Shown: positions 10,117 through 22,824, counted from the first letter of the stretch. The stretch: 64,000 bases of DNA from Schizophyllum amplum (GCA_007026445.1 VDMD01000018.1:248001-312000), one strand, 5' to 3'. The notes: a model not told the origin generated them from the sequence alone. Translations and numbers: made by a program.

Positions 10117-11955
10117 ATGGCTGCTCCGAAGTCGAACCCCAACTTCCATGTCATCGCGCTCGCGGACATGATCTCTGCCGCGGTCAAGACCGTTGTCGCT
10201 GAGTACGCGTCTACGGGCCACGCTGTGCCGACGCTGGAGTCTACCGAACCTGGGCCCTTTGACGACCCGGAGGCGATATCCAGCAGGCTGCGGACGGCGG
10301 TGAAGACGATTGAGGCCGCCTGCGCCCAGCTCTGCGCAACCGTCGCTACGCCGCAAGGCACGATACACAACGTACGCTGTCACTCTCTAGTTGATGTCAG
10401 TCGATAATTAACACCTTTATCACAGAAAGCATACGCTGTACGCCATAATTGTCCATCCGACGTCGTCCTTGCTAACCTTCGATGTAGTACGTTGACATCG
10501 CATGCCTGCGGACAGCCATCGACGCCCGCGTCGCGGATCATCTCCTCGGGAAACCCGAGGGCGTACACGCCGACGAGCTCGCTCGCTTGACTGGTATCGA
10601 GGCCGGGAAGCTGGCGCGCACTCTCCGTGTGCTTGCTACCTCGCACTGCTTCACGGAAGGTGCGCTCCACGTGTTCTCCTTTGTAGGCCTTGTTAAATGT
10701 TTCTACAGTTTACCCGAACGCATTCGCCAACAACCGTCTATCTATGAAGCTCCTGTCGGAGGACCCAGTATGCAGCTTGGTTGGGCGAGCGTGAGTGCCC
10801 TTACGTGCGTTCACATGCTCATACTGACTAAAAGCTCAGAGTTGACGAAACCGCACCGGCGGCTCTGCACCTGAGCGAGGTTCTGCGAGACCCAAAGAAG
10901 GGACGCTCGTATCAACCACAAGACTGCACTTACGACTACTTCTACAAACGACCTGTCTTTGGCCAGACGGATACGGTAAGCTTTGCGGATATTTCTCGTG
11001 GTGCTTTTGCTTACGGAGATCCACAGCCGGAGGGCAAATTCCGCTGCGAGGTATGTTGACTGTCGCTGGTATGCCTCATACAAGTTAACCCGCCTGTAGC
11101 GATTTGCGAAAGCAATGGCCGGCTTGAGCTGCATCGGTGGCCGCGCGATGCTTTCTAAAGGTAAGACGGCTTCAACATTGAAGTCGCATGGTACTGATCA
11201 TTTACCAGTGTATCCTTGGCATACCGCTGTACAAGGCGCGACATTGGTAGACATAGGCGGAAGCAAGGGCCACGCGACGATGGATGTCGCGCGCGCATTC
11301 CCTCACATGAAGGTGATCGTACAGGATGCGCCAGAGGTTGTGGCGCAAGGGCCTGAGGTACGTTCGATTTACAGTCTTACATGAACCGTCATGCTCAAAT
11401 TATGCAGTATTGGAACACTCATTTGCCTGAGGGCAATGTCAGCTTCACCCCCATCGACTTCTTCAAGGAGTCGCCCGTCCCCGGCTGCGAATATTACTAC
11501 GTCAAGCATATCCTGTGCGTCCCACGACTCACTTTATTCACTGCCTTCGGCTGACCGCTGGTTATACAGGCACGACTGGCCAGACGCCGAGTCGATCAAG
11601 ATCCTACAGAACATCCGCAAGGCCATGACGCTTAGCAGCCGGTTGCTCATCCACGATTACGTGCTGCCACCGGTGGTGCGCCGTGTCGGGCGCGCGGACG
11701 CTATGCAGGCGCCGGAGCCGCTGCTCCCCAGCTATGGCGCGGCGAACACGCGGCCATTCCGGCAGGACATCAACATGCTCATCCAGGTCAACGGGAAGGA
11801 GCGCACGTTGGACGAATTCATCGAACTGGGGTGCGTTTCGCGCTATTCTGCCGTGTGCATGTGCTGACGAGGAACGCAGGGAGAATACGGGCTTCAAGTT
11901 TGTCGAGTGGATGGAGGCGGGCGAGGAGGGCCTGTTGGAGTTTGTTCCTGTATGA
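10117..11955 (+). CDS. SAM-dependent O-methyltransferase (plant/fungal class II type)
   Basis: Transfers a methyl group from S-adenosylmethionine to a small-molecule hydroxyl; the substrate cannot be read from sequence. Eleven exons are separated by ~50-nt GT-AG introns. The N-terminal dimerisation/winged-helix part includes ACLRTAIDARVADHLLG and HADELARLTGIEAGKLARTL. The SAM motif I is VDIGGSKGHATMDVAR, followed by the acidic MKVIVQDAPEVV. The catalytic-base region is YYYVKHILHDWPDAESIKIL, with His in HDWPD as likely general base, then LLIHDYVLPP, and it ends in GFKFVEWMEAGEEGLLEFVP. Exon 2 is a 12-nt micro-exon (10426-10437) that joins HN to KAYA/YVDIACL. The gene is intact. No oxidase, NRPS or PKS lies nearby, so a secondary-metabolite role is only a possibility. 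Confidence 0.92.
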
Positions 11956-12291
11956 CCGATGGGATGACCGTCTAGAGTTTCGTTCTTCTTTGCGCTTGCC
12001 AAGCGCGTGTATCATCTATCCTACTCTTCGACTTCTTATCTAAATCTTACCTGTATACCACTTTATATATGGACCCATGTACTGACGTATCCTCTGTTGA
12101 CTATGGATTTTCCATTCACGATATCGCGACGGGAGTTGATAATCCAAGGCTGGAGAACCGACAAACAAAGCACTGTTCTGGCACTGTTTGCCGCTAAGGT
12201 GCTATCTTATCTCCACTTTGCATCTGTTTGTCCCTAAGATCGCTGCTCGTCGCCGAGCGTCACGTCGACCTCACCTTCATTGTCAATCACC

Positions 12292-13243
12292 ATGTTCCGA
12301 GCACGGTTGCGGCCTGTATGTCGTCTGAACAGCAGAATGTATATTTTTTGCTTATGTTCTTAGCCACGCAGCGCTTTTGCTGCGACCATGGCGGCATCGA
12401 CAGTCATGCTCGCCACGCCCAGCGGCGAGCGTGAAAAGGTGCGTCCCCCGCTGTCCCCAGTTACGCAAAATACTTACCGCTGCTATTAGCTCCCCATTTA
12501 CCCTCAACCAGCTACCTCCCTTGAACTTATAGACGAGCCCTTGCCATTGGAGAAGGAGATCGGGGTCGCCCGGAGAGCCGCGACGCAGACCGTCCGCGAC
12601 ATCCAGGCGCAAGCCCAGGGCGTGGTCTCCAAATGGATTGGCGTTGAGAAAGCCGTTGAACGTACGCTGCGAACGCGACTCTGCTACATGATACTTACTG
12701 GACCCAGACCGCGTCAAGGCGCTCGCGGCTCCGAACGAGTCCATGACCCCTGCTCTCCTCTTCGTCGGCATTGCGACTCTCACGGGCTCCATCCTCACTC
12801 GGAATCGCATGCTGCTCACGCGCCTGGTTATCCCGCCCGCCTTCCTCATCGGCTCCATGAACTACTTCCTCCCGCAAACCTCTGCGAACATCTCCGCATA
12901 CTGCGCGTCTATCGAGGAGGCACACTTCCCGACTCTCGCCGAAAAGCATGCGATCGCGAACGCGCATACGGCGATGACTTGGTACCGGCTCAAGGACGCG
13001 ACCCAGTCCGGGAGGGAGAAGATGGGCGACGGCGTCTTGGCGGCAGTCGAGGCCACTCAGTCCCTCACGGGCTTGAAACTCAAGGAGGCGCTGGGCTGGT
13101 CCAAGGCAAGGGCCGCGGAGGTCAAGGAGCAGGCGCGTGTAATTGCAGAGGACGCGGAGGCCAAGGTCCGAGAGACCACGACTGCCGCAGAGACGAAGGT
13201 CGAGGAAAAGACTGAGGAGGTGAAGTCGGATCGGCTTGTATAG
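12292..13243 (+). CDS. MIC27: MICOS subunit of the apolipoprotein O family (Mic26/Mic27)
   Basis: Inner mitochondrial membrane protein of the cristae-junction complex. Four exons (12292-12315, 12364-12438, 12490-12661, 12708-13243) give 268 residues. A short N-terminal presequence-like part (FRARLRPPRSAF) precedes KLPIYPQPATSLELIDEP, typical of the family. Then come an amphipathic region, two hydrophobic segments (TPALLFVGIATLTGSILTR and RLVIPPAFLIGSMNYFLP), and a long charged C-terminal helix with Ala/Glu/Lys repeats. The first exon is only 24 nt and is supported by the clean splice to PRSAFAATMAAS. Mic26 and Mic27 cannot be told apart here. Confidence 0.87.
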
Positions 13244-14333
13244 TCACCGCTCATTAGACATCCGCAATGGCGACTGTTTGTCTTCCATTGGCGCGTCTCG
13301 ATTTTCCGTCTGTTCGTTGACTGTTTCTCGCCGCCCACGTCTGCGTTGTTCCGAAGGTCGTCGCATCTCGCCAACTGGGTCCTTTACCAAATGCAGTACG
13401 TGTCAAGCCGCTGTCCCCCGAGTGTTGGCTAGTGTTGGTCGCTGCATTGGAGGCCGCGTACGGGCATACGCGTCCTGTTCCTGAGCCAGGTTGTGTGCAC
13501 TCTGAGCTCTCATCGCTTCATGGCTCACTTTCATCATCAGTTACCCCATCAGGCCTTGTGCATCGTGGTTCTCTTGTCGACGCTCAGCAGTGGCTCAGGA
13601 CCGCTCATGACACCTGTGTTGATGTTTTGAAGGCCAGTAATACAGCTCTGGGGTTACAGAACCATGTGAATGCGCGAGCGCGTGCCAACTTAGGGTATGA
13701 ATGCACTCGTCGATGTCAAGTACCTCATGCCCGTGTGAACAGGATAATGAAGAGCCTGTGAAGAGCTCCGGTAGGTCTATTATGTTGCCCTTGTGCGGAC
13801 CGGCTGCAGACTATCGCAAAAACAGTTTATGCTCCCCGCACCGCGGGCCCGCGATGCGCACGCCCGATCTTGCAGATCAACCGGCCTCATCCCCTGCTGA
13901 GTCCGTGCTTCTGAGCGTCTTTTCCGAGATAAGTATTAAGAAAGCACGACAGTTTGTCGCCGCGAGAAGATGAGACGTAACTCGCACGCGAGGTGGGTTG
14001 ATCTGCTTCAGAACATCGCTTAACGTCCTCATTCGGCAGTGTCCTATTGGTCGACTACTGTGCAAGTTTCTGGACACGGCTATCTTTCGCAACTTGCGCG
14101 CGACGGTCACGTATCGTTGAGTATGTAGCAGAGATTACGGATGTATCGGTGCTTCCATCGCATGAAGTTCGCGGACTTCGTACAGCTTCCCAGTTCTTTA
14201 GATTCCAGTACAGACCCGCTACAATACATAAATTATCCGCCAGACGTACCGTGGTATGTACATATCCACCAAAAGGGTATACAGTAGGCACAACGAGGTG
14301 CTAGATTACAAATTTTGTGTGCTCACATGAGCT
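13244..14333. other. Intergenic stretch between MICOS gene and zinc-finger gene
   Basis: About 1.1 kb with convergent flanks. A 109-codon open frame at 13432-13761 (plus) shows no domain and no neighbouring exon, so I do not call it. I see no RNA gene or repeat. Confidence 0.4.
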
Positions 14334-15469
14334 TCACCAATCAGACGGAGGAGTACCCGTGCAACGGTGTCGCTCAAGCGTAGACGCGTTCGAGAAAAAG
14401 CGTCGGCAGACATCACATGTCCACTCGCACTTGCGACCATGCTTGTTCACTTCATGTCTACAGAGATTATCAGTCCCATGATTCAGACGGCAGCCAATCA
14501 AGGCTAACTCACCGCAAGCGGTCGTGTTGGCGGGAGAAGTGCGCGTCGCAGTTTGGGTACTCGCACTTCAGCGCAGTCCGCTTCGGGCGCGTGACGGGGA
14601 GGATCTTCGAGGTAGGGTATGTGGTTGCAGAGCGCGAGCGCTGCAGCTTCGGAGGATGGATGGAAGAACGCGCGCCCGGACCCATGCGGTCCTCCGGGGA
14701 GTATGCGAATGTGGTCTCCGAGTCAGACAGTTGCGTGCAAGACGACGCCGAAGATGGGGGCGATGGGAACTCGTCGAAGGAAGGGCGGTAGTACATAGGG
14801 CCAGATGATGGCAAGCCGGAGGCGGACGTGTCGGAGTAGTTGCCGTCGTTGACAGGCCAAGGACCTGCCGGCACTGAGAAGAGTCAGCAGACTTTACGCG
14901 CATATGGACTTGCAGAACGCACTGTGCATTGAGCCAACGAACTCGTCTCCGCAGTCCATTGGGAGGTTCTGGCGATTGTACAGTTCCTTGAAGTAAGGCT
15001 CTGCTGAAAAGGGTGTCAGCAAACAGAACAAGCGTATCACGGGGTATGAACATACGAGGGGAGCTCCAGGACGAAGGCGACGAGCGCGAAGACCCCGAGC
15101 GATCACTATACGCGATCGGTAGAGAGCTTTGCACTCCTTCTATAGCACGGAATGTGAGATTTACGGTACACCGAGCTCAAGAACAGCATACCATCGTCGG
15201 GCTGTCCGAGGGATATAGACAGGTAGGTGCCGGTCGCGTCGCGCGAAGTGGACACCTTCACATCCACATTGGCCGCAGATGTCAATGACATAGCTGGGGA
15301 AAAGAAGTTCAGCATGTACCCTAAGCGTAGAAACAGCGGCGGGCGCACCGGGCGGGGCAGTAGGCCGCACGGAGAAGGACAATGCACTCAGGTCCAGGTC
15401 GGGGTCTGTGCTTCTGAGGACGATCTCTGCATACTGCAGAGAGTGGATGGGCAGGGAGAGTAGGGACAT
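14334..15469 (-). CDS. C2H2-type zinc-finger regulator, copy 1 of a local pair
   Basis: A probable DNA-binding transcription factor of an unnamed basidiomycete group. The conserved N-terminus LLSLPIHSLQYAEIVLRS is followed by LDLSALSFSVRP and NVDVKVSTSRDATGTYLSIS, then a Ser/Pro-rich linker (ASGLPSSGPMYYRPSFDEF). The C-terminus has two fingers: KCEYPNCDAHFSRQHDRLRH and WTCDVCRRFFSNASTLERHR, the second ending in HRC rather than a normal HxxxH pair. Six exons are read; introns include 55 nt after APPG and the one inside the fingers after HDRLR. All splice in frame and the gene is intact. The ATG at 15469 is chosen because copy 2 begins at the equivalent place (19552); an upstream in-frame codon at 15517 is less likely. 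A TATA-like TATATAGAG (minus strand) lies near 15550. Confidence 0.82.
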
Positions 15470-18464
15470 GATCGCGTCGAAAGGGGGAGGGGGGGTGGAC
15501 TTGCGAAGCTGTGACAAGTTTTCAGCGAGTCTCGAAGCAAGGCTCTATATATACCGGCCACCTTGCAAGCAGGCCAGCCCACTTCTTTATGCCCCCCCAT
15601 CTGATGCCGAGTGTGTCCGGTGATGGTCTGTGATGGTACTTACCATCGTCCCAAGGACTCAAGCGGTTATCAGTGATCGCGCACGGTTGAAAACCGGAGG
15701 TTACACCTGGTCCCTATGGGCTCAAACCAAATGCGAGATCCCTTCAACGAGATCTGACGCTTCCTCGTGGAGAAAGTACCGGCACTCACATCGGCTAACT
15801 CCCATCCCCCGACGGAAGTCAAATGCGTCCAGAGGTCAACGTAGTCGGGACCGCGTGCGAACTATGAGAACGAGACTACTGCGAAGACGTTTCATCGCTG
15901 AAAGGATCGCGAGGGATTCTGGCTGCACATGTAGAGCAACTTCCCAAGTAACGTTCATAGACGCGGTGGCTCCGCTATCTGCGTCTGCACTTGTAGCATG
16001 AGAGTTTGCCTAGGGTCGATCACCAAATAGAGGGCAGCAACGAAGCAGGCTGCGCGAGCGCCGAGAAGTTCAGAGATGATGCCTTTATCGGGCATCCACT
16101 CTCTGGCAAGACGGTGTACCTGTTGACGTCGTCAAAACGCGCATATGAAGCGATCGACACACCGACTACCAGACCGTCACAGACCCTTGCACGTGGAGGA
16201 AGCCCAAGAACCCACAGGTGAAGTCACAGAAGTGGTTGGACGGCCTGTAAACACAGCGGGCTGCCTCCATAGGTAGGCCTCTACAGACCAGATTGACAAA
16301 CGCGACACAGCTCCGCTCCGAGATATCATTCCGGCGCAAGATAATGACTACTAGCTCGATTTTCGAGTACTTGGCTCGAATTTGAATGATATGCAGCGAG
16401 GAAGGATCGCCGGGCCACCTACCTCCGATTAACGGAGGCAGAACATAACCAGTGACGACTGTGGGCAATTGGACACCTGCACCTTATCCTCCCTTATCGG
16501 GGCGTTCTGAGGGCTGGGAATGCCTCAGCGGATGAAGTGGCGCATAGTAGATGATAAGGCCTACCGACTTTACTTCGTCCTCGTGAACGTGTTGCTCGAA
16601 CAGATTCGAGTGTATGACCGTCAAGAGGAAGAGCGACAGAGGATCGACAGATATCACGCTATGTCTCCGGGTAAAGGGCGTTCACTTCGACGTGGTCAGG
16701 TCACTCTACCCTGATGATCTACCCGCGGTTCAGAGCATACAGCGTGGAATGGTCGAGCCAAAACACGAAGATGGAGCATGGCAGGAGGTCGTCCTTGCAC
16801 TATGCTCATGGGTCAGGTCGAGCACGAAGACCAAAAGAACGTCACCTGCGTAGGACGTCCCGAGGTACTTGTGGTCATCAGATACTCTATAGGCACCTTT
16901 TGAGATGATATTCGGCCAGGAACGCTGTCGACAAGCGCAAACAACCCCGTCGGCCTAATGACGGGGGACAGGCAGGATCCTTTGGTCACGGCTTGCTCGG
17001 TAGAGCCGACGAACGCAACTTGTCCAGCTCATAAGACATTCGCACCTGTCCATCTGCCGGCGGCACGAGCCCATGTTGTGCAGGACACGTGTAGGACACC
17101 GAGGATTAATGCAAAGATTAAAAGGCAGCGTTGGCTCAGCGTTGGTCCAGCGCCAAAGAAGACTGGCTCCTGAGGCAGATGAAGGTCGAGGATGAGTAGA
17201 TCATGTGGCGGAAGGCGTCGCTTCTGTCTCATTGAGAGCCTCTGAAGCTTGAAGGCCCGTGGCACAAATAATAGTGAAGAAACCTGGGGGACATCCATTG
17301 TGAGATAGCCAATCATGATTTGGAAACACGAGGCTCACCTGGCTGGCAATACACCCGGGTCAGGCGAGTTCAAGACGGAGCAACGCGTCCAGTGTCGACA
17401 GTGTAGTGCTATCAGCACCGATAACGTCCTCTCCGGGAGGACGAGTAGACGAGGAATACTGAATATCCTCCTAGAGATGTCCTTGCGATTGACAAGCCTG
17501 GTTGAGACTTGAGAGGAGAATACCCGTTATCCGCAGTTAGCACAGACCATCTCATCGATACGTTGTCGAGTTCGACTCATTTACGCGAGAACCGTCGAGT
17601 AGTATTGAGCTGCAAGAGGCTAATTCCAAAGCTGCAGAGAATGCATGATAAAAAGCAGCGCGCTTGCAGTCCTAGCGCAAGACATGAAGCTTAAGAGCAG
17701 CGGAACCCAAAAAGGTCACTCTCTATCGGAGTTCGCCGAAAAGAAGTCGCACGTCGCACGTGAGTCACCGGGACACCAGTCACATGACATGTTGAATTCA
17801 TTGGCCGCCATCTATATTTTCAGGCCTCTGTCGTCCGCCCTACATTTCAACATGCAGGATTGCTCGTTTGCTTGGGGTTGCTCCAACATCTGGATTCTGC
17901 GTAAGACGCGGTTTTCTGTATGTATGAATTTGTGGGGCCATTCTGCGTCCTGTTAGCGTTATTGATGCCTAAGTTGGATGGACCTGATGAGACCGTAGAC
18001 GGAACGATTCCGGCGACTTTTACTTACATAATACGTTGCAGGCTCGGCTGCTAAGGAGGACGGGACACCTTTTGTCACAGGTCATTATTATATGCGGTGA
18101 ATATGAGGTGGATGTGCGATGCCTACATATTTATGCTGTCGGTGACTCAGGTAACAGGCCTGCACGTCCCGGGCCCACTAGCGTCTTATTCGGCGCCTGA
18201 GAAGGACAACACTGGCTCGTACATCTCTCGCAATTTGCACGACTTCCTTGGACCTGCCCGGTCCAAGGTTAATTTATATATCGTACCCGGAAGGATGTAC
18301 CTACAAAATACAGGCCAGCGCGCTCTTCCTCCGATAAATAAGTAGTATGGTAGGTAACGACTGTTACAGAGCGATATAAGTAAAGCACGGTCACGGAATG
18401 ACCACCTCGATGTTGTAGAATACTTTAAATTAAATAAATGTAAAGCGGAGCACACGGGAGGCGC
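15470..18464. other. 3-kb spacer between the paired zinc-finger genes
   Basis: No gene can be supported. The minus strand carries short coding-like pieces, a hydrophobic segment around 17060-17120 (CLLIFALILGVLHVSCTTWA) and one around 16270-16340, but they do not join into an exon series that I can recognise. They could be debris of a membrane-protein gene. No terminal repeats or transposase were found. Confidence 0.35.
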
Positions 18465-19552
18465 TCATGCAGCCATAGCCGGTGGTACTCCCGTACAGCG
18501 GTGTCGTTCGAGCGTGGAAGCGTTGGAGAAGAAGCGCCGGCAGGTGTCGCACGTCCACTCGCACTTGTGGCCATGCTTGTTCACTTCATGCCTGTAGTGA
18601 GCGTCAGTCGTGGTGGGTGGGACATCGTGCAATAGAGGTAACGCACCGCATTCGGTCGTGTTGCCGCGAGAAGTGAGCATCACAGGACGGGTAGTGACAT
18701 TTGAGTGCGGGCTTCTTCCGGGTAACGGAAACTGGTATCATCTTGGCCACAGAGCGCGCACGTTTCACAGCGTCGGAATGGCCTGAGATTGGGATTTCGT
18801 CTTCAAGAGAACAGCCGTATGCGAAAGGCGATGCCTCTGGATCCGAGTAGCTCGTGGAAGATGATGCAGTCAACGGCGGCGACGGGAGACCATCGAAAGA
18901 TCCCGAGAAATAGCCGCCAAAGGCATACGGCGATGAGAGCGAAGCAGGGGGAGAACTAGATATGCCGTTGAAGCCATTTGCATCGCTGCCCGGCCAGGAT
19001 GATGATTTCGCGCCTGAGAAAGCATCAGTGATCGTGTTGCGTGAGAGGTCGTTATGGGACGCACCATGTAGAGCATCCAAGAAGTCGTCTGTTCTCCGTG
19101 CGGACTGAAGGAAGTCGCCAAGAAGTGCTTCGTTCCCATCCTGACCACCGTCGCTCCCGATGGACCATGAAGGCGGCGATGGCGACTGCTCAATGGAGGG
19201 AGCGGAGAGAGTCGACGGCTCTGTAACGCGCTTGGGTTCATATAGTCGGCCGTGGACGGTGACAATGATGCTTACCTCCGTTAGGGCGCCCTAGAGAGAT
19301 GGCCAGATAAGTGCCGCCGCGCCCGTCGCAGACAGCACGGACTTGCACATCAACGTTATCAACACTGGTAAGCGGTGACGCTGAAGAAGATGTGAGTACG
19401 AGAACAGCGAAAGGATGCGAGTTGTGCGCACATGGTGGGCATGTTGGGCGGACTGAGAAAGACAGGTTGCTGAAGTCAACGTCGGGGCTCATACTCCGCA
19501 CGACGATCTCCGCGTACTGCAGAGAATGAAGAGGCAGCGAAAGGAATGTCAT
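18465..19552 (-). CDS. C2H2-type zinc-finger regulator, copy 2 of a local pair
   Basis: Paralog of the gene at 14334-15469 in the same orientation. The N-terminus TFLSLPLHSLQYAEIVVRS and the block DVDFSNLSFSVRP, NVDVQVRAVCDGRGGTYLA align with copy 1, and both carry an intron at the same site (after PTCPP here). The middle is Ser/Pro-rich and poorly conserved (SSPPASLSSPYAFGGYFSG). The finger block KCHYPSCDAHFSRQHDRMRH plus WTCDTCRRFFSNASTLERHR differs from copy 1 at only a few positions and has an intron at the identical position (after HDRMR). Five exons; the stop is at 18465-18467. The near-identical finger with a diverged linker suggests a shared DNA target with separate regulation or partners. 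Confidence 0.82.
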
Positions 19553-20127
19553 GATGGAAAAGAAAGACTGCCAAAGAACAAAGGAGGAAGGGGGGAGGGG
19601 GGAGGGAAACAGTGTTCCGCGAGGAAGCTATCGTATTTAACCCACTCACCATCCATAGACATGGGATGTCTGATCATTTGTCGTTTGTGAGCTTCCATGC
19701 AGCTCCCATCAAGCCGACGACTGTGGCGTAACCGTGCCGCCCGTGCCGGTCGCACGGAGTTTCATTCTGTAACCCGGGGAAAATAGAGATCATACCTTGT
19801 TTGTGACATGCAACAGAATCGCCCACATCTCGCCCTAGTATCGCCTTCATCTTTCGATGCGGGCGGCTACTGGACCACGGAAGCTCCAGACGTGATTGTG
19901 GTTGTATCGAGGGATATCCCGAGGCGTGAACGCACCTGTCATAATTCGACGAACAAGCGCGAAGAAGGCGTGTGACAAAGGAAAGGCGCAAGGGCAAGTG
20001 AAAACCTGACTTTCCGGGCCGGCCCGGGGCCATGGCAACGAATGACTTTGGGGGTCTGTTAGGGGGTACTACTTACTTACCATTTGACTACGGCCTGTTG
20101 GTCCAATGCCTCTGAGTCGATCTATAT

Positions 20128-20161
20128 CTCCTCGTTCTCTCTCCTCTATTAGAACGAGGAG
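20128..20161. repeat. Perfect 11-bp inverted repeat (hairpin)
   Basis: CTCCTCGTTCT at 20128-20138 and AGAACGAGGAG at 20151-20161 are exact reverse complements with a 12-base pyrimidine-rich loop. No gene overlaps it convincingly. Its role is unknown. Confidence 0.6.
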
Positions 20162-22816
20162 TTACATAGCGGCAAAGATTCTGTATGAGTGAGAAGGCAG
20201 TACACAGCGCTTCGCGCATTCCAGCCGAGGATATCGGATGAATTTACGGGAGAATGGGTGCGCACCCAAACGAATGGCCTATGACAAGCAACTGTGTCTC
20301 GCCAGATGCGGCCGCACATTTCGCATGATGCGCCAGCGTTGTCCAGGTGGTCCTCTAGAGGCCGATCTGTATGTTTCCCCAAGAGGTTGCGCCAGGCCCG
20401 GCCAGGGTTGCGCTTAGTAGCTTCTGTGTTTCCAGCTGGTGATCGACCGGTTGGGATTGCGAACACGAAATATTGGCACCCCCATTGAAACTTGGATATC
20501 CCCCCAATTCTCCAAGAACAGTCTCGAACTTGAGTCGAACTGTCGACCGAACGAAGGCAGATCCATCTAACTGCACAGGAGACCCGGAGAACGTTCGCAG
20601 TGGGTCTCCCCGGAGTCGAGCATGCGTGCTGCGTGCACGATGGGCCTACCATGTCAGGTCGTCTGACGACCTCAAATCTCGTTCCTGGCCAGGGTGCCCC
20701 GCGGAAGAGCGCACGTCATAAGTACCAGACAATTATCGCGGCGCGACATGCGCATCCTGGGATACGCAAGGCGCTTCAAGACACGGACGCTCGTGCGAAC
20801 ATCTCGAGTAAGTCCAATACAATCGGTGAGAGTCGAGACACAGTTGATGCGTAGGTCTCGTCTTCGACGTTTATCATCGGCAACAGCGTAGAGCTAGACC
20901 CTTTTCCCGTTGTTGGGACACTGGACTGGCGATGTCAGTCGACAGATGGGCTTACGGACAAAGCGGAGCGCGACGCCGTGCGCGTAAAAATCTGCGCCGG
21001 TGGAGATCCCACCCTGATCCCACCATCGATGAGCTGTGTCAAGGAAGAGTGTTCGGAAGTGTGCGTCGCTGGTGCGTCGGCTACCAAAAAATCACCTCGA
21101 CAAGCAGTCTGAGCAACGTGGTCCTTGTGTCGGAGCGTGCGATAGGGGTCGAGATACAGCCAGAAAGGGGCCAGATCGAGAGCTCGCTGGAGGTCGACGC
21201 GGTTGCTACATAATTCAATTCCAGACGACACGTTCGTGGCGTGTTTCCGCGACGATTGCAAGGGCCAGGACGGTTGCAAGAATCCATCGTACGAGTGAGA
21301 CAGTCGCCATGAGCCCCAGGTAGTTCAACTTGCAAAGATTGGTGCATAGAAGTTTCAGCGCGTATCCGAGTGAAAAGTGGAGCATCAAAACGAAGGGCGC
21401 GCTGAGATACAACAATTCAGAAAGATCAGCCTGAGTGGGCAAGTAGTTGCGATAAGTACGCACGAAAAACGGGCAACGATGAGCACGACTCGGAGGCTAT
21501 TGACGCGAGGCCCGGAGAGGGCTAACGCGGACGATGGCCCCAAGTCGATGAGTTGACTTGCGTCGGCCCTTGCCGACTCGAGGGATGTCGGCCCCGCATC
21601 CGAGATCAGCGGCTTAAACACGTGATAGCAAGAGCGCGGGGGGGGGGGGGGGCGCATGGCGGGGAAGAAAAGAAAAGCAGCGCCCAAGAGCCAGAACCTG
21701 AAGCTGTCGAAGGAAGGTGGCGGGAAGAAAGCGACGCTCAACGCACCGTAGGCTTTTGTACCCTCCTATGTATCTCAGTGCGCCCGCCAGTGGTCATTTG
21801 CCGTGGAGCACCAGCGGCGCGCACTCATATGGACCTTCCCGAACCGGTGGGCGCACGCCAGACCATACGCTGCGCACCGTCGCGGCCGCTGTGCAGAAGG
21901 CCGTCAATCGTGATGAAAAGTTAGTTGAGCTTGCAGACTGATTCGAGTTGAAGTCAGAGTAGTGGGACACCACTGCGGTAGCCATTATGTTGCAGGCGGG
22001 CGCGCGCTTTATACCACACTCTACCCAGCGTGAGGGCGCTTCTGCACCACGGTCAGGCTGGGCGCGCGCCCGGTGATACGCGGTCACGCATAGTGCCCGC
22101 ATTGTCTAGGAGGCGTTGGAATCCGCGCCTTCATGTGGCCACTGAACATATCAAGGTGAGCTTTAAGTTGTTGGGGAGCGGTGCAAGAGATTTCCTGTCC
22201 TGCGCGGCAGGGTAAGTGAGCCTCTCCCATACGAACACTGAAGGACACAGAAGAAAAACGTACTACATAGGGAGGGGAGGTGTTGATATTCTGTCAAGCG
22301 CAGACGCGCCTTCTTATACGAACGAAGTGCCAGCGGCCCCAGGGACCAGGGGCTTATAAATTGAATGTCGACGGAATAAACGCTGCAGTGCCCGCCGCTC
22401 TCCGCCGCTTTGCAACCAACGCCCGCCGTCGGTGCCTGCGCGCGCCTAAATGTACGTTGAAAATGAGGCACGGAATATCCAGATTTTCCATGGTCGCACT
22501 GTGTGTGCGCGACCGAGTCGTTGCGGGTGGTGGCCTCGGGATGTAGCGTGGATGAGGACTTCGTGCATGAAGACATCGACAAATTAGTACTTAAGGCAAG
22601 AAAGGACAACATACCTTCGCTCGAACCTCTACCTCGACGTCTCGAGATGCCACAGCTTCGAGACTCATGCACGCTGCAGAGATACGCAAGGCACACATTC
22701 CCCCTGCTCCGAGCTCTCGCCCATTCCTTTGCACGTGCCCGCATAAGAAGACGTCCCGTTTAGGTTCAATAGCCAGCTGTCGCCGATGAGATCGATTTGA
22801 GGCCCACGCAGGAACA

Positions 22817-22824
22817 GGACTCTT
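22817..22824. repeat. Left target-site duplication of the hAT MITE
   Basis: GGACTCTT immediately before TAGGGTTCCGTA; identical to 23329-23336. Confidence 0.85.

Larger units (their letters stand above)
19553..22824. other. Gene-poor stretch with possible decayed membrane-protein exons
   Basis: Apart from the hairpin at 20128 no feature is firm. On the minus strand, 21215-21463 encodes a hydrophobic run (LLYLSAPFVLMLHFSLGYAL, then LGLMATVSLVRWILATVLAL) and 21794-21983 a Ser-rich ATG-initiated frame, but I cannot link them into one gene. A run of 15 G lies at 21638-21652. Confidence 0.35.

Noticed and set aside
15281..15306. A 26-nt intron in zinc-finger copy 1
   Set aside because: Too short and out of phase. 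The 55-nt intron with the upstream gtgcgc donor restores the frame and matches the intron of copy 2.
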